A stretch of 64,000 bases of DNA, from contig VWZP01010576.1 in assembly GCA_013396995.1 (NCBI GenBank), forward strand, positions 434,001 to 498,000, read 5' to 3'. Positions 12,165 to 22,600 of this stretch are shown piece after piece (the stretch's first letter is position 1; each line of letters starts with the position of its first letter). Origin of the DNA: Dicaeum eximium (Eukaryota; Chordata; Aves; Passeriformes; Dicaeidae). Under the pieces are notes generated by a model that was not told where the DNA came from, made no database searches, and saw nothing but the letters and a program-made list of their open reading frames with translations. The position numbers and the translations under genes are program-made.

Positions 12165-12667
12165 TGTTGGGATGGATGAAAGTTTGACAAGAAAGTCTCA
12201 CAGATATGTATGCTTGGCAGAAAGATTTTTGAATGTAGAAACTGGGAAAGGAATAGAGATGGAAGCAAGTTTTGATATGGAAGAGTAACGAAGGTCTAAA
12301 GGAACTGCTGAGCCAGTCTCACATGATAACTAAGAAGGCAAAGGGTGTGTTAGTTAAGAAAGGTTTTCATGACTTAGAACAAAGCATAAGCCCACCTCAA
12401 ACAGAGGATATTTTTTACCAAGCAGAAAAATACAAGAAGTAAATAGACATGCTGATGTTGTAAGTAGAAAACAGGTCTCAGAATTTTTCAGGTTTTCCAT
12501 TGCAAGAAAACTGAAAAACCACTTCTAGCTTAAACCAGAACATATGAACCCTTTTTGATTGGAGAATAGTAACATGAATATTGTAATGTTAGTAGTTATG
12601 ATAGGCTACAGATAATAGTAAAGGTATTGATTGGTTGTTATGTTTTAAGATGCTCAGCAAAGAAAAG

Positions 12668-12675
12668 TATATAAT
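12668..12675 (+). promoter_or_regulatory. TATA box of the ERVK-like LTR
   Basis: TATATAAT lies at the expected U3/R boundary, roughly 30 bases before the likely transcription start and about 80 bases before the AATAAA signal. Confidence 0.7.
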
Positions 12676-12753
12676 GTATACATGCCTATAGCTGTGGCTG
12701 ATGGCTTTAGGCTGGGCTCTGTTACCCACAACCCATGATTGCTGTCTGGGTAC

Positions 12754-12759
12754 AATAAA
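12754..12759 (+). promoter_or_regulatory. LTR polyadenylation signal
   Basis: AATAAA is followed by a CA and a T-rich, then GT-containing stretch (12760-12790). This fits the R/U5 boundary, where retroviral transcripts would be cleaved. Confidence 0.75.
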
Positions 12760-12812
12760 CAGCATTTTTCAGAGCCCTTTGGGGTCCCACATCTCTTGAT
12801 ACAGCTCTTACA

Positions 12813-12818
12813 CTCCAT
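12813..12818. repeat. Right target-site duplication
   Basis: CTCCAT directly follows the terminal CA of the LTR and matches the left copy exactly. The absence of any mismatch argues against a very ancient insertion. Confidence 0.9.
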
Positions 12819-13549
12819 GGCTCAGTGTGTCACACAGAACCTGAGAGGTGTGAGGGAGTCTTGCTTTGACTTGGTCCTGGCTACACATATATGCACTATT
12901 CACAAATCCAGTACGTATCACACATTAGCTATAATCCCAATCTTACTGGAAAATAGCATTGTCAACATAAATTTTGACCAAAAATAAGCCTAACCTTCTA
13001 AACTACAGAGTACACTGCATGGCTCAAATGTGCCGGATATGTCCACCAAGAACACTTTGGATTGAACAATAAGAGAGGAAATGCCATCCCAGGGGAAAAA
13101 AAATAGTAACAAAATCAATTTTAAAAAAAAATTGAAACACTTTACTAGTTACCTTCAAATTAAATGTTACCATGGGAAGCATGATAATTATTCAGTCTTC
13201 TTTTTATTGTCCTAAAGCTGTATCAGAGTCCTTCTGGGTCTCAGGCATGGCCCTACACAAACAGAGCCATCACTTCAATCCTGGACCAGCTCATGAGCTG
13301 GACTCCAGTCCAGATCTACAGACCATGATGCAGAAATGCCTTGTCTTGGACAGCAGTAGAAATGCTGCTTTGAACCCTTCCCCTCCCACAGGTGTTATGT
13401 CCTTAGAGGTAACTGTACACCGTTGTCTTTGTGAAATGCTCACATACATAAATTAACTGTGATTAAATTTATGCAGACCAGGGTCTAAGAATCATTTATA
13501 ATATTGCTTTACCCAAGAAAGATTAATTTTAAGTTAAAGAGGAGCTGTG

Positions 13550-13577
13550 TTAATTAATATTAATTAACATTAATATT
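13550..13577. promoter_or_regulatory. TTAAT-rich cluster, homeodomain-like motifs
   Basis: Five overlapping TTAAT or ATTAA cores lie within 28 bases, and the centre is a palindrome, AATTAATATTAATT. Such clusters can bind homeodomain proteins, but they also arise in plain AT-rich DNA. Confidence 0.2.
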
Positions 13578-13710
13578 GGAAAGATGGGCTAACTGCATGG
13601 TTTAATACTATTTTTACATGGAATTAATACTCTCACACTATAATTCTGAACTGATCCTTCTACAAAGATTCTTTACTGACCTCTAGAAGATCCCTATTCA
13701 GGTGTACTCT

Positions 13711-13926
13711 TTATGCTTCAGACCAGTCACTTCCTTCAGCCACAGGATTTTCTCCAGATGTAGAGGCTTCTTTACTAGTCAGGTTGCTCATCACAGTAAA
13801 CTGAAAGTTTTGGATCAGACCACCATACTGGCAGCAAAACCTAAACAGCATATCTGACAGTCTGGACAAAATTTTCTTGTCGTTTTTCCAAGGGAGGAGA
13901 GATCCAATGACTCTTTCCAAAGGGAT
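13711..13926 (-). pseudogene. Coding-like fragment, unidentified (possible decayed gene copy)
   Basis: This 71-codon frame is bounded upstream by a TAA at 13927-13929 and ends at TAA (13711-13713). Its composition looks more protein-like than its neighbours. It has a Leu/Phe/Cys-rich helix-like segment around residues 22-45, followed by a Ser/Glu/Gly-rich tail that ends in WSEA just before the stop. There is no convincing splice acceptor between the upstream stop and the frame, so if it derives from a gene it is probably a broken copy rather than a working last exon. I do not recognise the protein. Chance remains a real possibility. Confidence 0.22.
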
Positions 13927-15211
13927 TTATTTCTCACTCCTAGTAAGATGCTTACTGGTGTATAGGCTAAGGCAACTTGCTCTTGCCAGCCAAGACCTCA
14001 GTGTTTAATTACAATACAGAAACCAGCCCCATTACACACAGGCTGCTACTACAGTTTGTAACTGAGACCAAACACCAAGCCCAGTGACTGTGTTTAGTTT
14101 GCCTTTTCCCTACAGTGTCCCTCCTTCTCTCTCATATGTCACATTTTTATCTTTAAGCAAAAGTGGTAAGTATATTTAATAACAGCATTTCCCCAGGATA
14201 GTATTTTTTAAATAAATCAGATTTTTTGCTGTTATAGTCCATTTCTCTCATCTCCCTTCCTCTGGCAACAGCAAATGGAAAGCTGGTACCCCAGAGCAGG
14301 TTTCCCAGGGCAGGGCTTGGTGCCAGACCTTGGTCTGGCAGCATGTCCCTGCAGCCCACACCTGCTCAGCAGTGCACACTCAGGGCCTCACAATGTTTTC
14401 CTTCCCTCCACAGTGACCACCCTGAGCAACCACCCTCTTACCATACTCCTCAAACACCTTGAGAGCTTCCTGCTATTGCCACAGCAGTTGAATCAGCAAG
14501 TCAAAGGTATGAGTTCACAGCAAACCACTGAACCTTACACACCAGCCACCCCAGTGAGGAGCTCTTCCCATCTTCCCTTTTCCTCTTTAACTTCTGTTGA
14601 AAAATCTTTGGAAATTTGCTCACTGGTTAAAATCTGGTTTCCTATAAAGAACTGTAGGATGAAAGAAAAATAAGAGTCTGAAAAACCCAGCTCTGCTCTT
14701 TGCCTGCCCCTCTGGAGAGCTTGAAAAGCATTGATCCTTCGGTGCAGTGGGGATTAGAGCCTGCATGAATCCTCTAGGTTTTGTACAGTGGGGAAAGCAT
14801 TCTCCACTTTGGGTCTCTTGCAAGGGTCTTTGCTACATCATGGCCTGCAACCTGCTTCAGACTAAGGGAAAACAAAACAAAGCAAACAAAAATGCCTTGA
14901 CCCCAAGAATAACATAGATAGCAGAGAGTTCTGTCCTGCAAGAGGCATTGCCAACTGAGCTGAGGTGGCCTGAAGCCACAGCCCAATGCTGCATTTGGTC
15001 TTTCGCCAGACCTGCCACAAAGATGACTGAACACTGTCTTTACTGGGGACAGTGGGACACAGGCTTCCCAGTTTGCTGACCCTGACAGTACCTGGCACTT
15101 CTCCCAAACCACCTGCACTTAAAGGTTCAGAAATGAAGCAAAGGAAAATAATATCCTGATCTGCACTATCACTTACAGTAAACAATCTTAAGATAAATTT
15201 TTTTCAAAATA

Positions 15212-15936
15212 TGGTGGGCTGACCATGGCTGGGGCCAAGCATCCACCAAATCCACTCTGTCACTCCTCTCCTTATCTGGGCAGGGAAAAGAAAATATAAC
15301 AAAAAGCTCATCAGTGGAGATCAGGACAGGGAGAGATCACTTACCCACTACTGTCAAGGGCAAACAGACTCAACTTGGGGAAATTAATTTATTAAAAATT
15401 GAATTATAGTAGGACAATGAGAAGTAAAACACAACCTTAAAACACCTTCCCTTCCATCTCTCCCTTCTTCCCAGGCTTAACTTTAATCCCAATTTTCTCT
15501 CCATCCCCCCCTCAGCGGCACAGGGGGTGGGGAATGGGGGCTCAGTGCATCACACGTGGTCTCTGCTGCAGCCTCCTCCTCAGTGGGAGTATTCCTTACA
15601 GCCTGCCCCAGCTCCAGCTGGGCTCCTCCAGGGCTGCAGGGTGCCCCAGCTCCAGCCTGGCTCCTCCAGGGGCTGCAGGGAGGTCTCTGCTCCAGCCTGG
15701 CTCCTCCAGGGGCTGCAAGGTGCCCCAGTTCCAGCCTGAGCTCCTCCAGGGGCTGCAGGGAGGTCTCTGATCCAGCCTGGGCTCCTCCAGGGGCTGCAGG
15801 GAGGTCTCTGCTCCCCAGTGCCAGGCCCATCCTGGAGCTGGCTCTGCTGAATGTGAGGGGAGCTTCCAGCAGCTTCTCAGAGAAAGTCAACCCTGCAGCC
15901 CCCCACTACCAAACCACACCACACAAACCCAATACA
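15212..15936 (-). mobile_element. Avian LTR-type repeat (ERVL-like) carrying a minisatellite
   Basis: I recognise this as a widespread avian retroviral LTR-type repeat. On the minus strand it begins TGTATTGGGTTTG and ends at the CA complementary to 15212-15213. Flanks are A-rich and similar (AAATA on the left, AAAAT on the right) but are not an exact 5-bp duplication. The inside holds a 40-bp tandem repeat at 15604-15825. No retroviral coding sequence adjoins it. The 135-codon minus-strand frame at 15483-15890 is a by-product of the GC-rich repeat. The class and the exact ends are from memory. Confidence 0.7.
15604..15825. repeat. Minisatellite, 38-41 bp unit, about 5.6 copies
   Basis: Units start at about 15604, 15642, 15681, 15721, 15761 and 15802 and share the core CTCCTCCAGGGGCTGCAGGG. 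From the second unit on, the unit beginnings alternate between TGCCCCAG and AGGTCTCTG, so the array has a higher-order period of about 80 bp. It lies wholly inside the LTR-type repeat. Confidence 0.9.
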
Positions 15937-18900
15937 AAAATTCAAACCCAGACTCCTACACAACTTTTCTAAGTTAATTTTGGGTTGGACGCAAGGAAGG
16001 AATGCAAGTCCTGGCTCACATTTTTGATCAAAAAGAAGCCAAAATACAATGGCTAACACTCACAGGACTACCAGGAGAAACTCAGAAGGGTGTTTCAAGA
16101 AGAAGGATTTGTAGGGTATTTTTCTCATAGCTCCCACCAAACAAGGCTGTGGGAGAAAACAAAGGCAGTTACCATCACATCCAACCCATTCACTGGGCAC
16201 AGACCACTGACTGTCTCCTTGCTGCCCAAAACCGAGACATCTTCATCACCTGAAACCCAGAGTATTAAACCTAACACCAGACTGAAAGCTTTTTAGGATT
16301 TATGAGCTTCAAATGATTTTATAAAATTTCTCTCTAATATATTAGAGAAAAAAGTTTCTACTTTATTTTACTTTTTCAAATGGCAGGAAAAAAAATCCTC
16401 CTTTCCATAATAAAATATAGGCCTATTCATAGAATTTTATAGTATAACAACCAAAAAATTAGTTAAAACCAAACTTGCATCAATTTACTCTTTCATCTGT
16501 GTAGGAGCATTTTTATGCTCATCACCTGCCTTATAACTTTTTGTTTTGATTATGTCTTTTTCTTCCCTACACATTCCCTAAAGATTATATCCCCTTCAGG
16601 ATAGCTGTGAAGGAATGGAGATGTTGTACCACACATGGTGACTAACAGTGAGATCAAAACTGAAACATGGACATGTGGACCAACATTTTGACTTTCCAGT
16701 TAAGCTCACCTTAATTAGCATGCAACAAGCATCAGGATTTATACCACTGGGATTTAAACCAGGAGAGATTAATGTTGTGTCTCAAGTTAATTTATATATA
16801 AGTAATATTTTATTTACTTTAGAAAATGGAGTTTTTGCTATATAACAGCACTGGAGGGGTGATGCAGTTTTTAATTAGTTTAGTGTTTTGATTTTTTTCA
16901 ATGTCAAGAAAACAAATAGAGCAATATAAAAATAATAGCAAAATAGCTAACATGGGGGTCTATAATGCAACCATAAAAGGAGCACTTTCAAAGCACTTAC
17001 GAAGTTCCAGCCACATGATTCCCATTAACTGTAATAAGCACTGGACAGATAAATTCACACATGTTGCTTTGAAGATTTATACTAAATTGGCCTCATCTTT
17101 GTTAGCACTAAAGGAATACTGATGCTAAACAATATAAAAGAGAAGTCTTTCAATTTGCCCCCTGCAATCTTCTTCATTATCCACAAAATTCTCCTGTAGC
17201 CAGTCATACCACAGATTCATAATCTCTCCAATTTTACAGACAGTTAAAAATATGAGCTATAGCACACCAGTCACTCTCTGTAGAATCAAGTGCTAAAATG
17301 CTCCTTTGTTTAAGCACAGGCCCAGCTAGTTGTGCTCTGAAGCACATCAAAGGCCTGAACAAGTGGAACAGCACAGGGATAAAGCTGCTGCTGTAGAAGC
17401 CAATCCATAATACCTTGCCAGGTCTTTAATTGCTATGCATGTACATTTGGCTTGATCTTGTGCTGCTTTGAAGTGAAGACATTAGCTTCAATTAATCCCA
17501 AAATGACCTCAAGTTATGGGCTTTGGAAAAAAATAAACACAAAAAGAAAACAGGAAAATGGCAGAGGACCAACGTGAGCTGCTTGCCCTTTTATTTCCTT
17601 CTTTTCTCCCTTTCTCTTGTTGTCTGTTGAAGGACAGGATTTAGTATTCATGGACAATGCTAAACAGACCCTGCAAAAGAAGCCTTTTCTCTACTCCCCC
17701 AGCCAGAAGAGCCCCAGGCTATGCAAGGACTGCTGCTGGACTCCCCACGTGCCATCGTGCTGGCCCAGCAGTGAGGCTGCAATCCAACATAAACAACTGT
17801 AAATCATGACGACAAAACCCCAGAATCCATAGATCCAAAACTGTTCTTCAGTTAAAGGACTTTGTAAATGGAGATTTACACAAGTAAGCCACCTACCACA
17901 GGGAGCCAAGGGCTGCACTGTGACTGGTGCTGACAAAAGCCTTTACCACCATCTCCCTACCTACCATTTTCATCCCATCACGAGTTCAATACTTATAAAT
18001 TAGTAATTTCAGGGGCTTATGAGGGGGGAACATCAACACTGTTAGTAATCAGAAACTTGTACTGAAAAATCTATATACTACTTTTCTTAAAACCTGAGGA
18101 AAAACTTGCAAAGCACCTGGAATTCTAAGGTCTCAAGTAACATTCCTATACCAAAGAGAGTCAGAAATCAAAACCATAAGGATGTGCTCTATGACAACTT
18201 GAAATTGTTACATCTTTCATATGATAAACAAAAAAAAAAGAGTCAAAAACAAAGCACAAGAAATAAACAATCCTTGAATGCTTTTGCTTCTGCTAGCACA
18301 GTAAGTACAACTCCTGCTCCTGATTCTGCCCCAAGTGTAACCCCCTCCTGCCCTGGAGAGTGCCTTTGGAGAGCAGCAGGGGCTCTCTTTCCTCCAGATG
18401 GCATTCACAAGGGAAAGATGCCTAGCATTTAAAGCAAGCAGTAAAACTGAAGGTGGCTGAGGCTCCCCTTGCTGCCAGCCCCAGCCAGGGTGGGCAGGTG
18501 CTCTCCTGTCGATGGCAGCAAACAGCTCTGCCCTCCTGCACTAACCACAGCTCAGGTGAGCACCAGCAAGAACCCTCTGCCCAGGCTTCCTCCTGCTTTT
18601 CCTGTGTGCATTTCTCTCTGCTGGATTTTTGTTGTTGTTTTCTAAGAGGATGGCTTTTTTTTGTGTTATTCCTTCTGACACACCAGACACAAGTGTTACT
18701 GAGCCAAAGTCATATTTCAGAATTTCCTCCAAATCAAAAGACTACTGAACTACTCAATGTTATCTTTGTGTCAGCACATGAGGACAATATTGTCTTTCTC
18801 CCTTAACAGTTAATTTATTCATTTCAACACAAGTTTATTGAAAGACTCTGAGTCTTTATTAGTGCTCTTAGCTGGTGTTTCTTACAGCTGCTGTGTCTCA

Positions 18901-19369
18901 GTATCAATGGAGCAGAATTAAAAAGAAATTTTATTATAGCCATGGCTTAAACATAAAATATTCCAAATACCTGCAGGAGCATACCTGCAACAAACTCTGA
19001 GCCCTGAAATTAAAATATTTACACCTGGAAAAATGAAACAAAACAAAAACAAACAAAAAACCAACCAACCAAAAAACAAATAAATCAATAAATGAAAAAC
19101 AATATCCTTGCAATTGTACATGCACAGATATGACCATTTGGAAAAAATCTCCACAAGACCAGACACACTTCAATTTGTTAATACAGAAGGAGGAAGAGTG
19201 TTCTCCTGGGCCACTGAGATCCATCAGCCATGGAAATACATAACTGTACCTTACAGACAATTTCCTAAACAACACACATATGTTAGAAGCACATATCTAC
19301 ATTGCCATGGACTCTACCAGCAAACTGTTGCAAAAATTCTACTATAAACTGCCCTAAAGGCTAGAAACC
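15937..19369. other. Noncoding unique-looking DNA
   Basis: No gene is visible. An AT-rich region at 16300-17130 contains CTTAATTAGCATGC near 16710, a homeodomain-like site. A simple A/C-rich tract lies near 19035-19098. No splice-bounded open frame or recognisable protein was found. Confidence 0.55.
19035..19098. repeat. A/C-rich simple repeat
   Basis: This is a run of AAAC, CCAA and AAAT units of low complexity. It is the reason for the Phe/Leu-rich frames on the minus strand at this position. Confidence 0.7.
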
Positions 19370-19640
19370 TTTTCCTAAATGAACATTTCATAAGTATGCC
19401 CCACTTCTTCAGCCCTTATTCTGCAGAGCAGAATAAGCCCAGCCTTCCAGCTTCAACTCAGAACTCCTCTCTATTTCCTCTAGCTGCTCCTACATTAATT
19501 CAGTTGTCTTGAATACAGATGCCCTGACATGGGCCCAGGATTCTAGGGACACTCTCATTCCTGCTTCACACAAAAGCAGGATAAACACCATGACTTTACC
19601 ATCCATGTTTTGCAGTATGGTAGAATTGCTCTGATGTTCC
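19370..19640 (-). mobile_element. Possible ancient CR1 fragment
   Basis: The stretch has the order of motifs expected of a very diverged CR1 read on the opposite strand. A CCTTTTCCTAAAT-like start is followed by a CTTGAATACAGATGCCC-like block and a GGATAAACACCATGAC-like block. Similarity is weak and patchy. A perfect hairpin lies inside at 19415-19437. Confidence 0.35.
19415..19437. repeat. Perfect 10-bp hairpin
   Basis: CTTATTCTGC at 19415-19424 is exactly complementary to 19428-19437, with a three-base AGA loop. It is compact, but I see no U-tract or other sign of a function. Confidence 0.8.
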
Positions 19641-22600
19641 TCTTCAGATATTTCAAAATCACAAAATCCACCTTAAAAATTAAATCCTTATTACTAGCCC
19701 TTTATGATTCATTCAAGTTTTATACTGATATATTTAATAGTCTATTATTTCAGCCCATAAGACCAACCTCTGCTCCCAGTGTACTGTTCTGGTCTTTTGT
19801 CCTGTTTGACAGAGCTCCCAACCATTGCATTGCCAGTGAGCAATGCTAGCAACTTCCAAGCCATTCCTGCTGGGATTAGTTAGTCACACACTGTTTTGGA
19901 GGGATTCCAACTTAATGGGCCCCCAGCCAACACCAACACAAAATGGGGGTGTTTGCTAGCTGGTTTGTTGCACCAATTTCTCATTTAACTAATAATTTCT
20001 CTCATGGTTTGTTGCTAACATCTTCATGAAATACAAACTGATTAGATCTTTGATACTTCAAATGGCTTCAAAAACAATACTAGCAAAAACTTATGGCTAA
20101 TGTTACTTTATTTGTTTTGATTATGTGCTTTGTTCCAGATTAGAAGAAAGCAGCCTTTCATGTTTCTCTGCTCTTGTGATAAGACTGATTGCTCTCTCCT
20201 TGATGAATCCTGGGTCTGCAGGTGAGGGAGCCCAAGCATAGGCTGCAGGTAAATCAAGCCCTTTTTCCCACTATGAAAAATATTCTGCTTTCAAAGCTCT
20301 GCTGCTCTTGGTCAAAAGCTCCAAAGATGCAGTGACTGCCAGTGAAAGATTTTAGAAGAACAGGACAATAGTCCATCCCAATGAAATACAGATGGATAGA
20401 ATGGAAGTGACTGTTACCCCTTCTCTCAAATCCTGGCAGTTGCAGGACCCCTTGGAGCTGCAAGCAAAAAGCCTCTACTGGATCACAGTAACTGACATAA
20501 TCTCAAAAACTTGACTCTGACCATTCCCATCTTCTTCCTTCTACTCACCTACACTGAATTCCTAAATACCTGCATCCATCGAAGAGAAATACCCAACAAC
20601 TTTGGCTTGCACAAAACACTGGTCTAACTTGCCAACCTTTACACAGCCAAAGAAAAAGATCAGAGCAAAGGCTTTGCATGTTGGGCTGGACAAGTGCACT
20701 TTTGGGTGGTATGATGTGGGGTTTTTTTGATGTCCCACAGATTAGTTGGCATCCCATGAAGCAGCAATGACCCATACCCATGCTGGCTGAACACCATGAG
20801 CCACACAGAGTTCAGACAGACAGAGCAGGGGAAACGCTTACAAGTTCTTGAACCAAGAGTTCTGACTCTGCAGCTCAGGAGCTTGCGTCCCACGGTCTCT
20901 CATTTCCCTGCATCCATGTAAGACAGCAAGAGCTGTGTTAGTTCTCTTTCCAAACCCTGTTGTGGTGGGGTTTTTGTATGCAACTACATTTTGGAACCCA
21001 AAACATGGTTAAGGGTTCTACTATGCCAAATTCACCTGCAAAGAACAGGAAGATATTACAAATAGAAATTCAAGCAATTCTGAAAGAAATGTAAAAGCAA
21101 TTTAAATTAGTCTGATAAAAATACCTAACCATTGGGGAAAAAGCTTTCAAGTCATTCTACATTTAAATGTTTTAAAACAATCATATAATATTATCATACC
21201 AAATCAGACAAAGGAGCTGATGCCACAGCTCTTCTGACTACATGTTCCTCAACAGCAGAAGAAAGTTCAGTCTGAGCAGAATGAGAGCCAGCCTTACTTT
21301 CCCCTTGGGTTTACTTTAGTTACTGACCCAGATTTTTGGCTTAGCTTACAAGACAACTTATTTCCTAAGTTTTGTGAAGTATTTTGCATTTCCTGTTTTG
21401 CTATTCCCATTAACTTTAATATGTTGCTGAGGAAATGTATAGTTTACCAATCATATCATCATCAGAATCCTTCTTTCCCCAAGCACAAATTTAGTAAATC
21501 ATACCTGTAATTTAATTCCTAATCAAGAGGTCCTTGAGCCTGACTCCTGAGACTCACTTAATGGATTCTGTTATGCACAGTATCAAAATGAAGCTGCTGT
21601 AGTTTCATGCCCCTGTCTTCTGCCTTGCCACCATTATGAACCTAAAATAAAACACTATCTGGTTCTTGTGTTCCAGTTGGTTAAGGAATTAATTTCCAAT
21701 CAAAATATTGATTACAATAAGAATAGAAACAGCATAAATGGTTCCAAGCCTCAGTAAGCTCTGTGTTTCCAATGTTCTGTGCCCAGAATTGAAAGCAGAA
21801 TTTGGAAACAAATGACAATTATGCCTGTGCAAATTGAGTGTGGGAGGCTTATAAGGAACACTTTCCCCCCTCAGAAATAACCCCAACCAACCTACCTACC
21901 TACCAAAAATATCAGATTGGAGTCTGTGAACCCTACTCACCTATTTTTAAAAGGGTATTTCGTTCTTTTGGTGGCTGCATAAGTGAAATGCTTTCATTTC
22001 TTCATTCAAAGTATATTACACTGAAAAAACATGCATGTGCACTTACTTAAGCTTAGAGACTGAGGTGGGAAATCAATTAAAAATAAACCAAATTATTTAT
22101 TTCCTCTCTGAGATTTCTTTCAGCACTGTTGGGGAAAAAACACCCCAAAGTTTAAGCTAACCTAAAGGAGACAGCTCTTCTCAGTCTGAGGTGCTCTGTG
22201 GTCTGTGATAACAGGCAGCATGTGCCAAACTGGTCAGAGGAAACTCCAGGAAGCTCTCTTTAATGAAACAGCTTGGTGTGAAGGAAAAAGACTTTGAGTA
22301 TGAATGCCAAAGCCTTGTGTAAACTGCTACAACAGGATATTCCTAGGTCTGATATGGCAATTCAAAAATCAGAATCCTGGTGGTATAATTACTTGGTGAA
22401 GTCCATGTTCTACTGACAGTCCAAAGAGGGGAATAACCTGCATGGTAAGGGAAGTTGCTTCTGTGATCTGAAAACACAAAAGGAAATTTTAAAGGAATAA
22501 GCATGGAATGTGTTTTGTATGCATAAAATTATATTCACACCTACATATGTGAACATACAACACTGCAAACGCATTTAATATGACTACAAATGTTCTGCCA

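Larger units (their letters stand above)
12165..12812 (+). mobile_element. Solo LTR of an avian endogenous retrovirus (ERVK-like)
   Basis: The element is 648 bp, begins TGTTGGG, ends TTACA and is bounded by the exact 6-bp duplication CTCCAT on both sides. A TATA box (12668-12675) and an AATAAA polyadenylation signal (12754-12759) about 80 bases downstream have the order and spacing of an LTR U3-R-U5 on the plus strand. Six-base duplications are typical of class II, ERVK-like retroviruses. No internal retroviral sequence is present, so this is a solo LTR formed by recombination between the two LTRs of a provirus. The sequence also matches my memory of passerine LTR repeats. Confidence 0.92.
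12819..15211. other. Noncoding DNA with one coding-like fragment
   Basis: This block contains the AT-rich motif cluster at 13550-13577 and the coding-like minus-strand frame at 13711-13926. No other gene-like sequence is visible. Open frames near 14275-15185 overlap on both strands and resemble nothing that I know. Confidence 0.55.

Noticed and set aside
15483..15890. 135-codon minus-strand frame rich in Pro, Gly, Ala and Leu
   Set aside because: It is the reverse reading of the GC-rich minisatellite in the LTR-type repeat, and its repetitiveness comes from the 40-bp DNA unit.
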